Of a DNA stretch of 58,626 bases, positions 28,287 to 36,624 are shown one piece after another; position 1 is the first letter of the stretch; each line of letters opens with the position of its first letter. The stretch comes from Candidatus Freyarchaeota archaeon. GTDB taxonomy: Archaea > Asgardarchaeota > Jordiarchaeia > Jordiarchaeales > Jordiarchaeaceae. The stretch is from assembly GCA_030587365.1 (NCBI GenBank), contig JAUQZE010000013.1, positions 1 to 58,626 on the forward strand. Reading direction: 5' to 3'. The notes under the pieces are model-generated. The model was given only the letters and a program-made list of their open reading frames with translations, did no database searches and was not told where the DNA came from. The translations under genes were made by a program, and so were the position numbers.

Positions 28287-28556
28287 TTCCGAAATCCTCG
28301 CATAGTTCTTGTTTCCCTGCTCTGCTCGGCCTTTTATTAGGGATAAGTGTGTTATACTCGTTTAGGACGAATCCCGACTTGCGTTTAGAGTGTATTTTTA
28401 TTTTTGTTCTTCACCCTTATAAATCTAGATGTTTTAAACCAACTGTGAGATGAAAATTGAGATTTCACGCAATATTCCCAGTCAAAACCTTGCTCCACAT
28501 GCAACCTTTTAGGCGTGTTGAAGAAAACTCACATAGTAAGTATATTAAGTTAATTC
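28287..28556 (-). promoter_or_regulatory. III-D operon upstream region with TATA box
   Basis: A TATA box (TTATAAG in minus-strand sense) lies at about 28416-28424, some 135 bp from the palindrome at 28557. The 130 bp between TATA and the small gene align with 18939-19060 and can be read in one frame as KSGFVLNEYNTLIPNKR, but the other copy is shifted. It is either a long 5' UTR or a decayed gene part. Confidence 0.6.
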
Positions 28557-28567
28557 GAACAATGTTC
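28557..28567. promoter_or_regulatory. Regulon palindrome upstream of the III-D operon (copy 3)
   Basis: A perfect GAACAATGTTC in the context TTCGAACAATGTTCAAA. The equivalent site in the CARF-HEPN operon is at 19203. Confidence 0.65.
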
Positions 28568-29297
28568 AAAAAATATCAATTCTTGGTAACTCACACCCTC
28601 CACATACGCGCCTTTTACGAACCAAACAACTGCGAAGGAAAGAAAAGAATGCCTGCGAAACAAAAAACAACGGTACACGCAAAAAACACGTGAAGAAACC
28701 TCGAAACCACTGTTCGACATCAGGAACAGCGAAAAAAGAACCTTCAATACACAGGAAACACGCCAAAACCATTCATAAGATCACGCAGTAAAGAAACAAA
28801 AGTCCACGGAAACATCAGAAGAAAAGATGCGTTAAAAACAAACCTAGAAAAAGAAATTAAAAAACTGCTAGAAGAAACCAACAAAGAGATAATCGGTAAA
28901 AATAATCAAACTCGCCATCCAAGAAGCGATACATTATCCATTAGGTATGTTTATTTTCTAAACAAGGACAGTGCAACCATATAAGCTAACACTCTCATGA
29001 TACAGTTTCCCGGTTTCTTCCACGATCCTCTATTGGTTTCCGGTTTTTGTCTTCTTCTCTTAAACACAACTCACAATCATTAACAAAAGCAAGTTACATG
29101 GAAGTTCAATCGAAGGTATTATTAAAACCACAAAAACAGAAAAAAGAATCATCAGGACTCTGAACGCTGGAAGCATGTTTCCAAACATCGAAGCATTCTA
29201 ATGGATACATTAAGAGTGCTCCAAATAGCCGGAGAAGACTTACGAGAGCTTCCCGTCCACTCGAACAGATTTATAAAGGAGACACAATTTTTCCAGT
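28568..29297. other. Decayed region without an intact gene
   Basis: Short coding-like pieces are seen on the plus strand, for example MDTLRVLQIAGEDLRELPVH from about 29201, but all lack starts or are cut by stops. The place corresponds to where a divergent regulator gene stands in the other copies. I cannot identify the debris. Confidence 0.4.
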
Positions 29298-29368
29298 GTT
29301 CGAGTGAACCATTCGAAAAGAAGCCTTTATAAGACTCCAAAACAAGAAATAAGTAAAATAATATAACC
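29298..29368 (+). promoter_or_regulatory. Family-B leader with palindrome GTTCGAGTGAAC
   Basis: The palindrome GTTCGAGTGAAC is at 29298-29309. CCTTTATAAGACTCCAAAAC follows and contains the TATA box, then AAATAAGTAAAATAATATAAC runs up to the first repeat. The distance from the palindrome to the repeat is 59 bases, the same as in the leaders at 41.7 and 44.3 kb. Confidence 0.8.
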
Positions 29369-29555
29369 ATTGCAGAACAAGTTCCGCAGCAACGCGGATT
29401 GAAAGTCGTCAGGTTGAATCCCTTTCATATTTCCAATCTGATAATTGCAGAACAAGTTCCGCAGTAACGCGGATTGAAAGTTCTGTCTTCCATCGCGCCC
29501 AGTTCAGCGGTTGAAAAGCTTGCAAAACAAGTTCCGCAGTAACGCGGATTGAAAG
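29369..29555 (+). CRISPR. Small family-B CRISPR array: 3 repeats, 2 spacers
   Basis: Repeats of 37 nt at 29369, 29444 and 29519, each ending CGCGGATTGAAAG, with 38-nt spacers. The repeats carry the AACAAGTTCCGCA variant that is typical of the old end of the main array. The leader is on the left, opposite in direction to the main array. Confidence 0.93.
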
Positions 29556-29638
29556 CATTACTCTGTATTGATTGTTTTAGAATCTGGGTCAGTTATTTTT
29601 TGGGGGCGCCACTTAACTGAGGGTAATTTAGTTTTCTA

Positions 29639-29649
29639 GAACATTGTTC
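29639..29649. promoter_or_regulatory. Regulon palindrome before the longin-CARF-HEPN gene (copy 4)
   Basis: GAACATTGTTC followed by GAGTAAAGTAAATAA. GGATTTAAATCGCTTTAGAA about 50 bp further on is a TATA-like element and is shared with the region before the second DHH gene at 53.4 kb. Confidence 0.65.
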
Positions 29650-29781
29650 GAGTAAAGTAAATAAGGTGTGATTTTTTAGTGGTTAGCGAGGGAAAAGGAT
29701 TTAAATCGCTTTAGAAAAGCTATTAGCGGTTATGGGTCCTTTTCGGTCACTATAAGCTGGTTTGTGAGAGGTGAGCCTATT

Positions 29782-31473
29782 TTGTTGGGTATGGTTATGT
29801 TTTCGAACCGGGCTGGTTTGAACCTTTACTTTAAGCGGTATGGGAGGGTTAGGGTTGAGGGGGATTTGTTTTCTATGGCTCTTTCAGCTATTCAAAGTTT
29901 CTTGCGGGAGGCTGTGGGGGCGGGGGTTACTGAAATCAGGGCCGAGGGTGACCTAACTTTTCATATCAAGGAGGAGGGTGAAGTGATTGTTTGTGTCTTG
30001 ACTGTGTATTCTTTGCCCAAATCGGATATTGATGCCCTTGTCTCTGAGTTGCTGGGCGGCTTTTTAAGTAGGTATCGGGAGACATTGGAGAGTTGGAATG
30101 GTAATACTGCGGAGTTTGAGGATGCGGATGAGGTGGTTGAACCAGTTGTTCAAAAATTCGAGCAGAAATTTGATGAGGCTCGTAAAAGGTGTGCCATGAT
30201 ACTCACTCTGGGAACCAGTACCGAGCCGCTTATAAAGACTGTTAAGAATTTTCGCCCCGACTATGTGTGTTTTTTGTCCACTAAGGATATGCTCATGCAC
30301 CTTAGTGAGGTCTTGGACAAGACTGGTGCTAGGGATAAACTATATGAGTACAATTACTATCAGATTGGGAAAAAGGAGGATTTTAGCCACTGTTTAAATG
30401 TGTCGGAGCAGGCTTTCGATGAACTCTTTAGGAGAGGGTTCTCAGCGAAGGATATCCTCAGCGATATTACGGGGGGAACTAAGGTGATGTCTGTGGGATT
30501 AGGCATGGCTGCTGTTAAATATTATAGCAATATGTTGTACGTGGGGGGAGAGAGGCGTGATGAACAGGGTCGGGTTCTTTCTGGTTCAGAGGTAATTTAT
30601 CAGACTTATAATCCTTACGAGTTCTTTGCTTCCAAACAGATTGAACGGGGACTGGAGCTCTTTAACGGTCATCGGTGGCGGACCGCTATGGAAGTCTTTG
30701 ATGAGGCTCAGAGAAACCTTGGAGGAGGGAAAAAGAAAGAATTGGCCTCCATCTTTCGAGATTTAGCTAGAGCCTACGGACTCTGGGACCGATTCCATTA
30801 CGGGGTTGCGGTTCGCTCCTTGGAGAATGTTCGGAACGCCCTCCAAGAATTTTGCAGGTTTTCCCCCTCCAATGCTCTTGAGGAGCTTCGTAGTAGTATC
30901 GACATCAATTTGGGTGCTCTCAGCGTACTGGACTCAATGGAAAAAATAGGGGGGTTAACGTATCCCGCGGTAGTTGATATGTTTAGCAATGCTCTAAGAA
31001 GATCAAGAGAAGCAGAGTTTGATGACGCAGCCGCGCGGGTGTACCGTCTAATAGAGATGCTTGCCCAGTACAAATTGGAAAAGTACGGAATAAAAACATC
31101 AGACGTGGACCTGGATAAGATTAAATCCTACGACGGGAAACTCGCCGACGCGTTAAGCCTGATGAAGGATGAGAGTGGAAAAATAAGATTGGGACTCAGG
31201 GGCTCGTACATTGTCTTAAATTCATTAGACGGTGATCCGGGAAAGAGTGATTTGCGAAACAAACTCCTTGATTGTGTCCAGCAGATGAGAAATCAATCAA
31301 TTCTAGCTCACGGCCTAACACCCACATTTGAAACCTCCTTTGAACAATTAAAAAAACTAACCGAGAGCCTCCTGAAAGAGGAAATCCCCGATTTTGAAAA
31401 GACTATGAAGGAATTACAATTCCCAAGACTGCAAGAAGAACTCAAAACATATTTGAGAGAAACTTCTGAGTAA
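29782..31473 (+). CDS. Longin-like domain + CARF + HEPN effector
   Basis: A protein of about 563 residues. Residues 1-135 (MVMFSNRAGLNLYFKRYG..., LFSMALSAIQSFLREAVG, FHIKEEGEVIVCVLTVYS, RYRETLESWNGNTAEFED) match the pattern of archaeal longin/roadblock-like domains. The CARF domain follows: AMILTLGTSTEPLIKTVKNF and ILSDITGGTKVMSVGLGMAA (Cas02710 type). The C-terminal part is helical, with MRNQSILAHGLTP giving the HEPN R-x6-H. TTG at 29782 is chosen because GAGGTGA is 7 nt upstream; ATG at 29791 and GTG at 29764 are alternatives. Followed by a DHH phosphoesterase in the same direction, 36 bp away. CARF-HEPN assignment is firm; the longin call rests on pattern only. Confidence 0.8.
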   Translation: MLGMVMFSNRAGLNLYFKRYGRVRVEGDLFSMALSAIQSFLREAVGAGVTEIRAEGDLTFHIKEEGEVIVCVLTVYSLPKSDIDALVSELLGGFLSRYRETLESWNGNTAEFEDADEVVEPVVQKFEQKFDEARKRCAMILTLGTSTEPLIKTVKNFRPDYVCFLSTKDMLMHLSEVLDKTGARDKLYEYNYYQIGKKEDFSHCLNVSEQAFDELFRRGFSAKDILSDITGGTKVMSVGLGMAAVKYYSNMLYVGGERRDEQGRVLSGSEVIYQTYNPYEFFASKQIERGLELFNGHRWRTAMEVFDEAQRNLGGGKKKELASIFRDLARAYGLWDRFHYGVAVRSLENVRNALQEFCRFSPSNALEELRSSIDINLGALSVLDSMEKIGGLTYPAVVDMFSNALRRSREAEFDDAAARVYRLIEMLAQYKLEKYGIKTSDVDLDKIKSYDGKLADALSLMKDESGKIRLGLRGSYIVLNSLDGDPGKSDLRNKLLDCVQQMRNQSILAHGLTPTFETSFEQLKKLTESLLKEEIPDFEKTMKELQFPRLQEELKTYLRETSE

Positions 31474-31509
31474 TCCAAATCAGGATAAACAAAAGGAGAG
31501 TAAACAATC

Positions 31510-32379
31510 TTGAAACCCGAAATAAACAGAATAGTAGCCCACTGGGACTGGGACGGAGTGGTGGGAGCCGGACTCCTCTCACGCATCTACGACTTGCCCC
31601 TAGAGTTCCCCACAGATCTAAAAGATTTAACCATTGAAAACGCAGCCTGCATAGAGATCACACCTGGCCGCGTAAAGAGCCTACGAAACTCGCTGATAGT
31701 CGACCATCACGGAACCCAGCCACGCCAAGGTCCAGACAAACAGGGAAATGAGTGGATTCTAGAACCAGAATACAAGGCAGTCTCCTCACTCATCGCAGAC
31801 TACTGGCAGCTGGAATTCCCCGAAGAGTGGAGAACCGCCGTAGAGGAAGTGGACACCGCTAACCTTAATTCGGAACTGGCCGCCACGCTCTGGAGAGCCT
31901 ACCGTACAGACACCCAAGGATTCCCGCACCAACAGGTCGCGGAAATGGTCAAGAAAGGAAACTGGAAAGAAATCCAGGAATGGGCAGAAAAACAACAGGC
32001 AGAGTACCAAAAAGTGCAAGAAAAAGCAAAAGAACTCGTAGAAAAGAGCCAAAAACTAACAGCGGACACGGCATACTTTACCTACAAATCCGACGACCGC
32101 TGGGAAAGAGGAGCTTCCAAAGACGCAATACTCATGCTAAAAGAAAAGGCATCCATCGCAGTCTCCATAGGAATGGAAAAACAAACAGTAAAAAAGGGAA
32201 CAATAGCCACCAACAAAAACATCGACCTCACAAAAATCGACGAACACCTAAATAGTCAAGAGTACAAATCAGGTGGCCACGAAGCAATCGTCGGCTTCCA
32301 ACCCCTAAAAGACAAGACCCTAGAACAGACACTAAAAGACCTCGAAAACGCATTAAAACAACTCCAAAAAAGGATATAA
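31510..32379 (+). CDS. DHH/DHHA1-family phosphoesterase
   Basis: A 289-residue protein. RIVAHWDWDGVVGAGLL at residues 7-23 is DHH motif I; SLIVDHHGTQP near residue 62-72 is the DHH motif; SGGHEAIVGF near 255-264 is the GGH motif of DHHA1. The family hydrolyses phosphodiester bonds of short oligonucleotides or cyclic dinucleotides. Position in an operon behind CARF-HEPN suggests breakdown of the type III messenger or its products; a DHH protein (NrN) is known to degrade SAM-AMP in CorA-linked type III-B systems. TTG start with GGAGAG upstream. A paralogue is at 53650-54507. Confidence 0.85.
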   Translation: MKPEINRIVAHWDWDGVVGAGLLSRIYDLPLEFPTDLKDLTIENAACIEITPGRVKSLRNSLIVDHHGTQPRQGPDKQGNEWILEPEYKAVSSLIADYWQLEFPEEWRTAVEEVDTANLNSELAATLWRAYRTDTQGFPHQQVAEMVKKGNWKEIQEWAEKQQAEYQKVQEKAKELVEKSQKLTADTAYFTYKSDDRWERGASKDAILMLKEKASIAVSIGMEKQTVKKGTIATNKNIDLTKIDEHLNSQEYKSGGHEAIVGFQPLKDKTLEQTLKDLENALKQLQKRI

Positions 32380-32837
32380 CACCAAACAAATCCACTAAAT
32401 TCCATTGCAGATTTCAGTGGGGGAAAGAAAAAGGGAATGGTCCTAAAACCGTCCCCCAATTTGTCCAATTTGTAGTAAAGAAAAAGATTTTTTCAGAGGA
32501 AATTCTTGAACATCGTTTGAGACAGAGACATGCGCTAGCATTTGTTCTAACTTTAAAAAATAAACTACGAATTTTTGGAGGATACATAACTTTTGTAAAG
32601 CAAAGAGGCAATATTAACTATGCTTTACCTATCGTGAGCAGGTTCAGGTTGTATGGAAATTGTTTTGATCTAATCCTTAAATCGGCGTTAGGCGTGGAAA
32701 AATCTCATTTCCAGGCGTAAAAGGGCGAGTAAAAGTTACAAAACCGCACCACTCACAGTAGACGCTGTGTAAACTGTGCCAGCAAAGACTTCGAAAATAA
32801 AAAAGGAGGAATGTGAATTTTACCCTTACAATTCAAC
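32380..32837. other. Intergenic, with a possible zinc-finger gene end
   Basis: Around 32762-32815 one frame reads RCVNCASKDFENKKGGM and then stops; the cysteine pair suggests the tail of a lost zinc-finger or transposon protein. A 67-codon frame from 32517 has no ribosome binding site. Nothing is firm. Confidence 0.35.
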
Positions 32838-32948
32838 ATGTCTGGTATATACGGTACAATGGCCCTCATTGTAACCGTCGGGACCATCATCACTATACTC
32901 CTAATCTGGGCTAATTACAAGTTGGCGAAACGAATAGTAAAAAGATAA
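32838..32948 (+). CDS. Tiny single-span membrane protein (36 residues)
   Basis: ATG at 32838 opens MSGIYGTMALIVTVGTIITI and the rest is LLIWANYKLAKRIVKR, so one transmembrane helix with a basic cytoplasmic tail. A good GGAGGA lies too far upstream (about 30 nt), so either the leader is looped or a non-ATG start lies nearer. It is downstream of the DHH gene. Function is unknown. Confidence 0.45.
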   Translation: MSGIYGTMALIVTVGTIITILLIWANYKLAKRIVKR

Positions 32949-33164
32949 TTAAGTAACAAATGCCCCCCAAAACACCTCTTTATTTTTAAACACAATACCA
33001 GATCCTTGTGAGAACGCATCTTTAAGTATTGAACTCAAATGGCGACCTTCAAAACAGGTTAAACCCCAAGAAAAGAAAGCTTCCAAAAAGGGGTTACCTT
33101 TGGATTAGAGTCCTAAAATAGAAGCTGGATAAAAACATCGGATTTTACAGAAGATTTGAGCAAG

Positions 33165-33360
33165 AAGTTCCCGCCGCCTTAGCTGTGGGATAAACTGCGC
33201 GGGATTGAAAATACTGAAAGTGAAAAACAAAAATAATGGGGCCCTCTCACCAAAAAGGTGCGGAAGCCATTAACGGAACGGTGGCACACGCCTCAATTCT
33301 AACCCTAAGATAGGCAGTAGAAGTGTAGAACCCTCACAGGCTTTAGCTGCGCGAGTATGT
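33165..33360 (+). repeat. Two hairpins resembling IS200/IS605 right ends
   Basis: At 33331-33355 CCTCACAGGCTTTAGCTGCG forms a stem-loop with a central CTTTAG, and at about 33173-33200 GTTCCCGCCGCCTTAGCTGT is similar. Such hairpins around CTTTAGC are common at the right ends of TnpB-carrying elements. No transposase gene adjoins, so these would be relics. Confidence 0.35.
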
Positions 33361-33469
33361 CAGATTGCCTTTAAATAGGGGAAGGACCTTTAGAAAAGGC
33401 CCCGTTGGAGTCGACTTCCCCATTTGGGTGTATTTTGTGTTTCATATTTTGATTGGCTTTGGGCTGTGG

Positions 33470-35170
33470 TTATAAGGCTTCCAGTAAGAGTTGCATTTCT
33501 TCTGCTAGTTTTTGTCTATGGGGTAGTTGGTCGAGGTCGAATCTTTCTCCCATTAGTGCCGCCTTCCTTTCTCCTATGGCGAGGGGGATGTGTATGAGTT
33601 CTACTGTTTTTGGCTGTATTGCTTTGACTTTTCCTGGATCGAATCCTTTCTCTCCGTAAGATTTTGGCACTTTGAAGGTTTGCCCTGTTTCTTTCATTAG
33701 TAGTAATCTTTCCTCTCTGAATGTGAAGGCTTGCTGGTAAAGGTTTTCGGCGTCGCTTGGGGTGACCGTTGGGGGTATTATTACTACACTTTTTGGAGGG
33801 GCTTTTTTTGGAAGTTCTTTTAGGTTCTCGATTTCTTTTCCCAGCTTTGTGTTTATTGCTTTGCTGAATCCCGGGGTTAGGACTGAGGGGTAGTCTGCTT
33901 CTAGGAAGAGCTGGTTGCTGAGGTTGTAGGCTGCGTCGCAGAGGCTGTAGAAGGCGTTTTCCTCTCCCTTTTTCCAGAAGAGCATTCCTCTCTTGAGTAT
34001 TGTTGCAACTTTCACGATGTAGAAGGGGTAGAGGTAGAGTCTGTAGGGTTTCTTAACGTTTTTGTCTGCCCAGTTTTCAGCTTCTTGGAGACCGTAAGTC
34101 TTCACACTCCGCTTTGTGAGGATTGCTTTTAGGGTTTCTATGAACCAGCTTAGTTTCGGTAGCTCTAGGGTTTCTGTGAACCAGCTTATGTCCAAGCCTT
34201 CGGGCATTCTGTTTAAAACTTCTTCGCGGGGGTTTATGATGGTGCTTTTAACTAATCTCTCAAAGGATTTCATGAATTCGTTGAAGGGTTTTTCTGAGAG
34301 GGTGTTTAGGTGGAGAAGCGAGGAGAATGTGCGGTAGGATTCCTCGTCCTTTTTGAGCCCTTCTTCAACTATTATCCTGTCGACTCTAGGTGCTCCCTTA
34401 AGTTTCATTAGGCGGTTTGTGAGTTCGTCCAAGTTGCCACATGTCTTCTTGAGAGAGTCCTCGGAGATGGTGCTCTTCTCCACGGTCTTGTGGGCGAGTT
34501 CCTTTAGATACTGAGTGGCAATGTTGTATCTCTCGGCCAGAATCTCGTGGTAAATTTTTTTATCCCCCTCAGAAACATTCATTATTTCCTCGGCTTTCTC
34601 TTTAAGCCTCTCGCAGTTCTTCATTGCCATAACGTAACCATCGGCGTCGTTTCTCATACTAAACTCTAATACATTTAGGAGAAGGGGAATCGTCCAAGCA
34701 CGGAACTCAAGAGCCTTAAGTTTCTCTGCAGACTTGGGTGTTGTAGCGAAGCTTTTAACGTCTGGGAGGGAAAGCTTGTAAGCAAGTTCTTGTAGAGGCT
34801 TCCCCATTCTGGTATCCCATTTAAAATCGAGCTGCAGGTCTGGGACGGTGTCGTAAAATGATGTGTAGAGAAGGGGAAAGTTAAGGGGCTCAACGAAGTC
34901 TCCCACAACGTTTGTGAACTCAACAGCGAGGCTTGGAAATATCCTGTCATCAAAGTATAGAGCCCTCATTTCCGCGTCAACCGCAGCTCCCCCAATAACA
35001 CCAATGTTACTCAGCCACCCTCTCACATCATCCATTAGCCTTCGCATTTCGTCCTCAATACTTGCGGTCTCATTAACATAGCTGCAGTATACACACTTTA
35101 CAACCGCTTTCCCCTCAGAAACATCAAGCGGTGCGCCACAGTTTCCACACACATAATACTTAGTTAACAT
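33470..35170 (-). CDS. Zinc-ribbon and helical protein, function unknown
   Basis: A protein of about 566 residues. The N-terminal zinc ribbon is YYVCGNCGAPL and CVYCSYVNE. The rest is mainly helical, with several long amphipathic stretches and a proline-rich linker (KKAPPKSVVIIPPTVTPSDA) before a C-terminal ELIHIPLAIGERKAALMG segment. I chose ATG 35170, 6 nt after AGGAGGAATG, rather than ATG 35176. It is the second gene of a two-gene operon. No catalytic motif is recognised. A scaffold or binding protein is possible but unproven. Confidence 0.7.
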   Translation of the reverse strand: MLTKYYVCGNCGAPLDVSEGKAVVKCVYCSYVNETASIEDEMRRLMDDVRGWLSNIGVIGGAAVDAEMRALYFDDRIFPSLAVEFTNVVGDFVEPLNFPLLYTSFYDTVPDLQLDFKWDTRMGKPLQELAYKLSLPDVKSFATTPKSAEKLKALEFRAWTIPLLLNVLEFSMRNDADGYVMAMKNCERLKEKAEEIMNVSEGDKKIYHEILAERYNIATQYLKELAHKTVEKSTISEDSLKKTCGNLDELTNRLMKLKGAPRVDRIIVEEGLKKDEESYRTFSSLLHLNTLSEKPFNEFMKSFERLVKSTIINPREEVLNRMPEGLDISWFTETLELPKLSWFIETLKAILTKRSVKTYGLQEAENWADKNVKKPYRLYLYPFYIVKVATILKRGMLFWKKGEENAFYSLCDAAYNLSNQLFLEADYPSVLTPGFSKAINTKLGKEIENLKELPKKAPPKSVVIIPPTVTPSDAENLYQQAFTFREERLLLMKETGQTFKVPKSYGEKGFDPGKVKAIQPKTVELIHIPLAIGERKAALMGERFDLDQLPHRQKLAEEMQLLLEAL

Positions 35171-35206
35171 TCTCATTCCTCCTTTGGCTTTATGTGGGGC
35201 TACTTA

Positions 35207-36184
35207 CTAATGGGAATGAGCGTAGGCGGCTAGCCTTCTCACTTCCGCTGCCAAAATTCTCACTTCCGCTGCAAGCTCAGCTATGGCCCGCATAGCCATA
35301 TCGTAGTACATTTTAGCAATTCTATCAGCCTCATAGTATATCGAGGTGTAGCAGGGCCTACAGAGAGCTATGCTCAAAAGTCCCTCTATAACTCTTAGAT
35401 CTTCCTTCCTGTCCACTAGAATCTTCTCGAAGTAACGTCCAACATCAGCCTTCACCAAGTTAAAGTGGTTCGCGCCTTGGACTTCCCTACCACACATCCA
35501 GCACTTTCTTGTCGCCCTAAGTCCGCTAATTATCTTGTTAACTTCCTGCCAGACCTCACGTAGCTTGGCTGCTCTGAAGGCCTTAGCGGCTGCCATGAGG
35601 TACTCAACCGCCTTCGGTGGTTCAACTTCCACGAAGCCCCTTCCGTTAATGTATTCAATTTGGCCTTCACACTCTAGGGCGGCGTGGTTTCCCGTGGTTC
35701 TTCTTTTGAGGCAGGAAATGTATCTTGAGAAGAAGAGTGGAGCCCCTCCTATTTCGAGGAAGCACTCGGAAGCCTTTTCGAGAAGCTTCGCAGCTTCCTC
35801 AACACTTCCAGCTTTCAGACCAGCGTTCATATAGAGGGTTCCCTTAGCTTCTGTCAGGATTCTGGTGGTGTCAAACTCGCCGTAGAGCCCCCCGGGCATG
35901 TACGCCACAACCTTCATGAGGGGAAGTGTTGAAGCGTTATTAAAAAAATTTGTGAGAGAACCTGTTTCGAGCAGGTCTTTTCTATCCTTCACGTCTTGGT
36001 TGCAGGGGTAGAGATAGCTGAGGAAAAATGCTTTCGCAGCTTCATCGTTCCACTCAACCTTCCTACACATCTCAACCACGTCTAAATACTTCTTGGCGGC
36101 CTTACCGAAGTTTCCTATGCGCGCCGTGTTTTCGGCGTCCTCAAGCTCACTTTCACAACGCTCAATGTCTTTAGAACTCAACAC
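35207..36184 (-). CDS. TPR-like protein with zinc finger, function unknown
   Basis: A 325-residue protein. Helical-repeat segments (AENTARIGNFGKAAKKYLDV, AAKLLEKASECFLEIG, AVEYLMAAAKAFRAAK) resemble TPR motifs. Then RKCWMCGREVQ and ALCRPCYTSIYY form a four-cysteine zinc site. The C-terminus repeats AAEVRILAAEVRRLAAYAH, likely a coiled coil. It begins the operon, and the second gene lies 36 bp downstream. TPR plus zinc site suggests protein or nucleic-acid binding. Confidence 0.7.
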   Translation of the reverse strand: MLSSKDIERCESELEDAENTARIGNFGKAAKKYLDVVEMCRKVEWNDEAAKAFFLSYLYPCNQDVKDRKDLLETGSLTNFFNNASTLPLMKVVAYMPGGLYGEFDTTRILTEAKGTLYMNAGLKAGSVEEAAKLLEKASECFLEIGGAPLFFSRYISCLKRRTTGNHAALECEGQIEYINGRGFVEVEPPKAVEYLMAAAKAFRAAKLREVWQEVNKIISGLRATRKCWMCGREVQGANHFNLVKADVGRYFEKILVDRKEDLRVIEGLLSIALCRPCYTSIYYEADRIAKMYYDMAMRAIAELAAEVRILAAEVRRLAAYAHSH

Positions 36185-36202
36185 AGTCCTTCTCCAAATA
36201 GT

Positions 36203-36323
36203 TTATAAAAATTGGGGGGAAGCATTCCCAAAGCATTTGGGTTGCAAGGTTGGTATGCCGATTGGAAGAATTATTACAGTTAACAGTAGCAGTACAAGTT
36301 TTACTGGCTCTGGATCTGTCCAT
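36203..36323 (-). pseudogene. N-terminal remnant of an M23/propeller surface protein gene
   Basis: From ATG at 36323 the bases match the start of the gene at 49078-51159: MDRSRASK compared with MDRFRAGK, then, after a frameshift, LVLLLLTVIILPIGIP compared with LLLILVLILPIGIP (the signal segment). After that the frame ends at 36203. The upstream bases down to the palindrome at 36429 also align with the 51.2-kb region. Confidence 0.7.
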
Positions 36324-36428
36324 ATCTTTTTTCATCTCCCTTTGCCCCGTAAAATCTAAATGCCTCATATAATTTTAATGGTCTATATTAACAAAATAAC
36401 TTCACTTATTAGGATATATTTCTATCTC

Positions 36429-36439
36429 GAACATTGTTC
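36429..36439. promoter_or_regulatory. Regulon palindrome in the decayed M23/regulator copy (copy 5)
   Basis: GAACATTGTTC in CTCGAACATTGTTCGGATT. Downstream, GTGGAGGGTTGAATCAAATAA matches the leader of the regulator genes at 51.3 and 55.1 kb, but no regulator frame survives. Confidence 0.6.
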
Positions 36440-36624
36440 GGATTGACTAATTCTTTTAGCACTTTGGAACTATAGTTTTATTCTTGTGGAGGGTTGAATC
36501 AAATAAACTAAACATGTACGAGAAAAAAGGAGAACTTATGGGATAACTTCTTTTGCAGACGTAATTTTGTAACGGTATTTTGCAAGTTAAGGAGATGTAT
36601 GAATGCAGAACACAAGTGATATAA

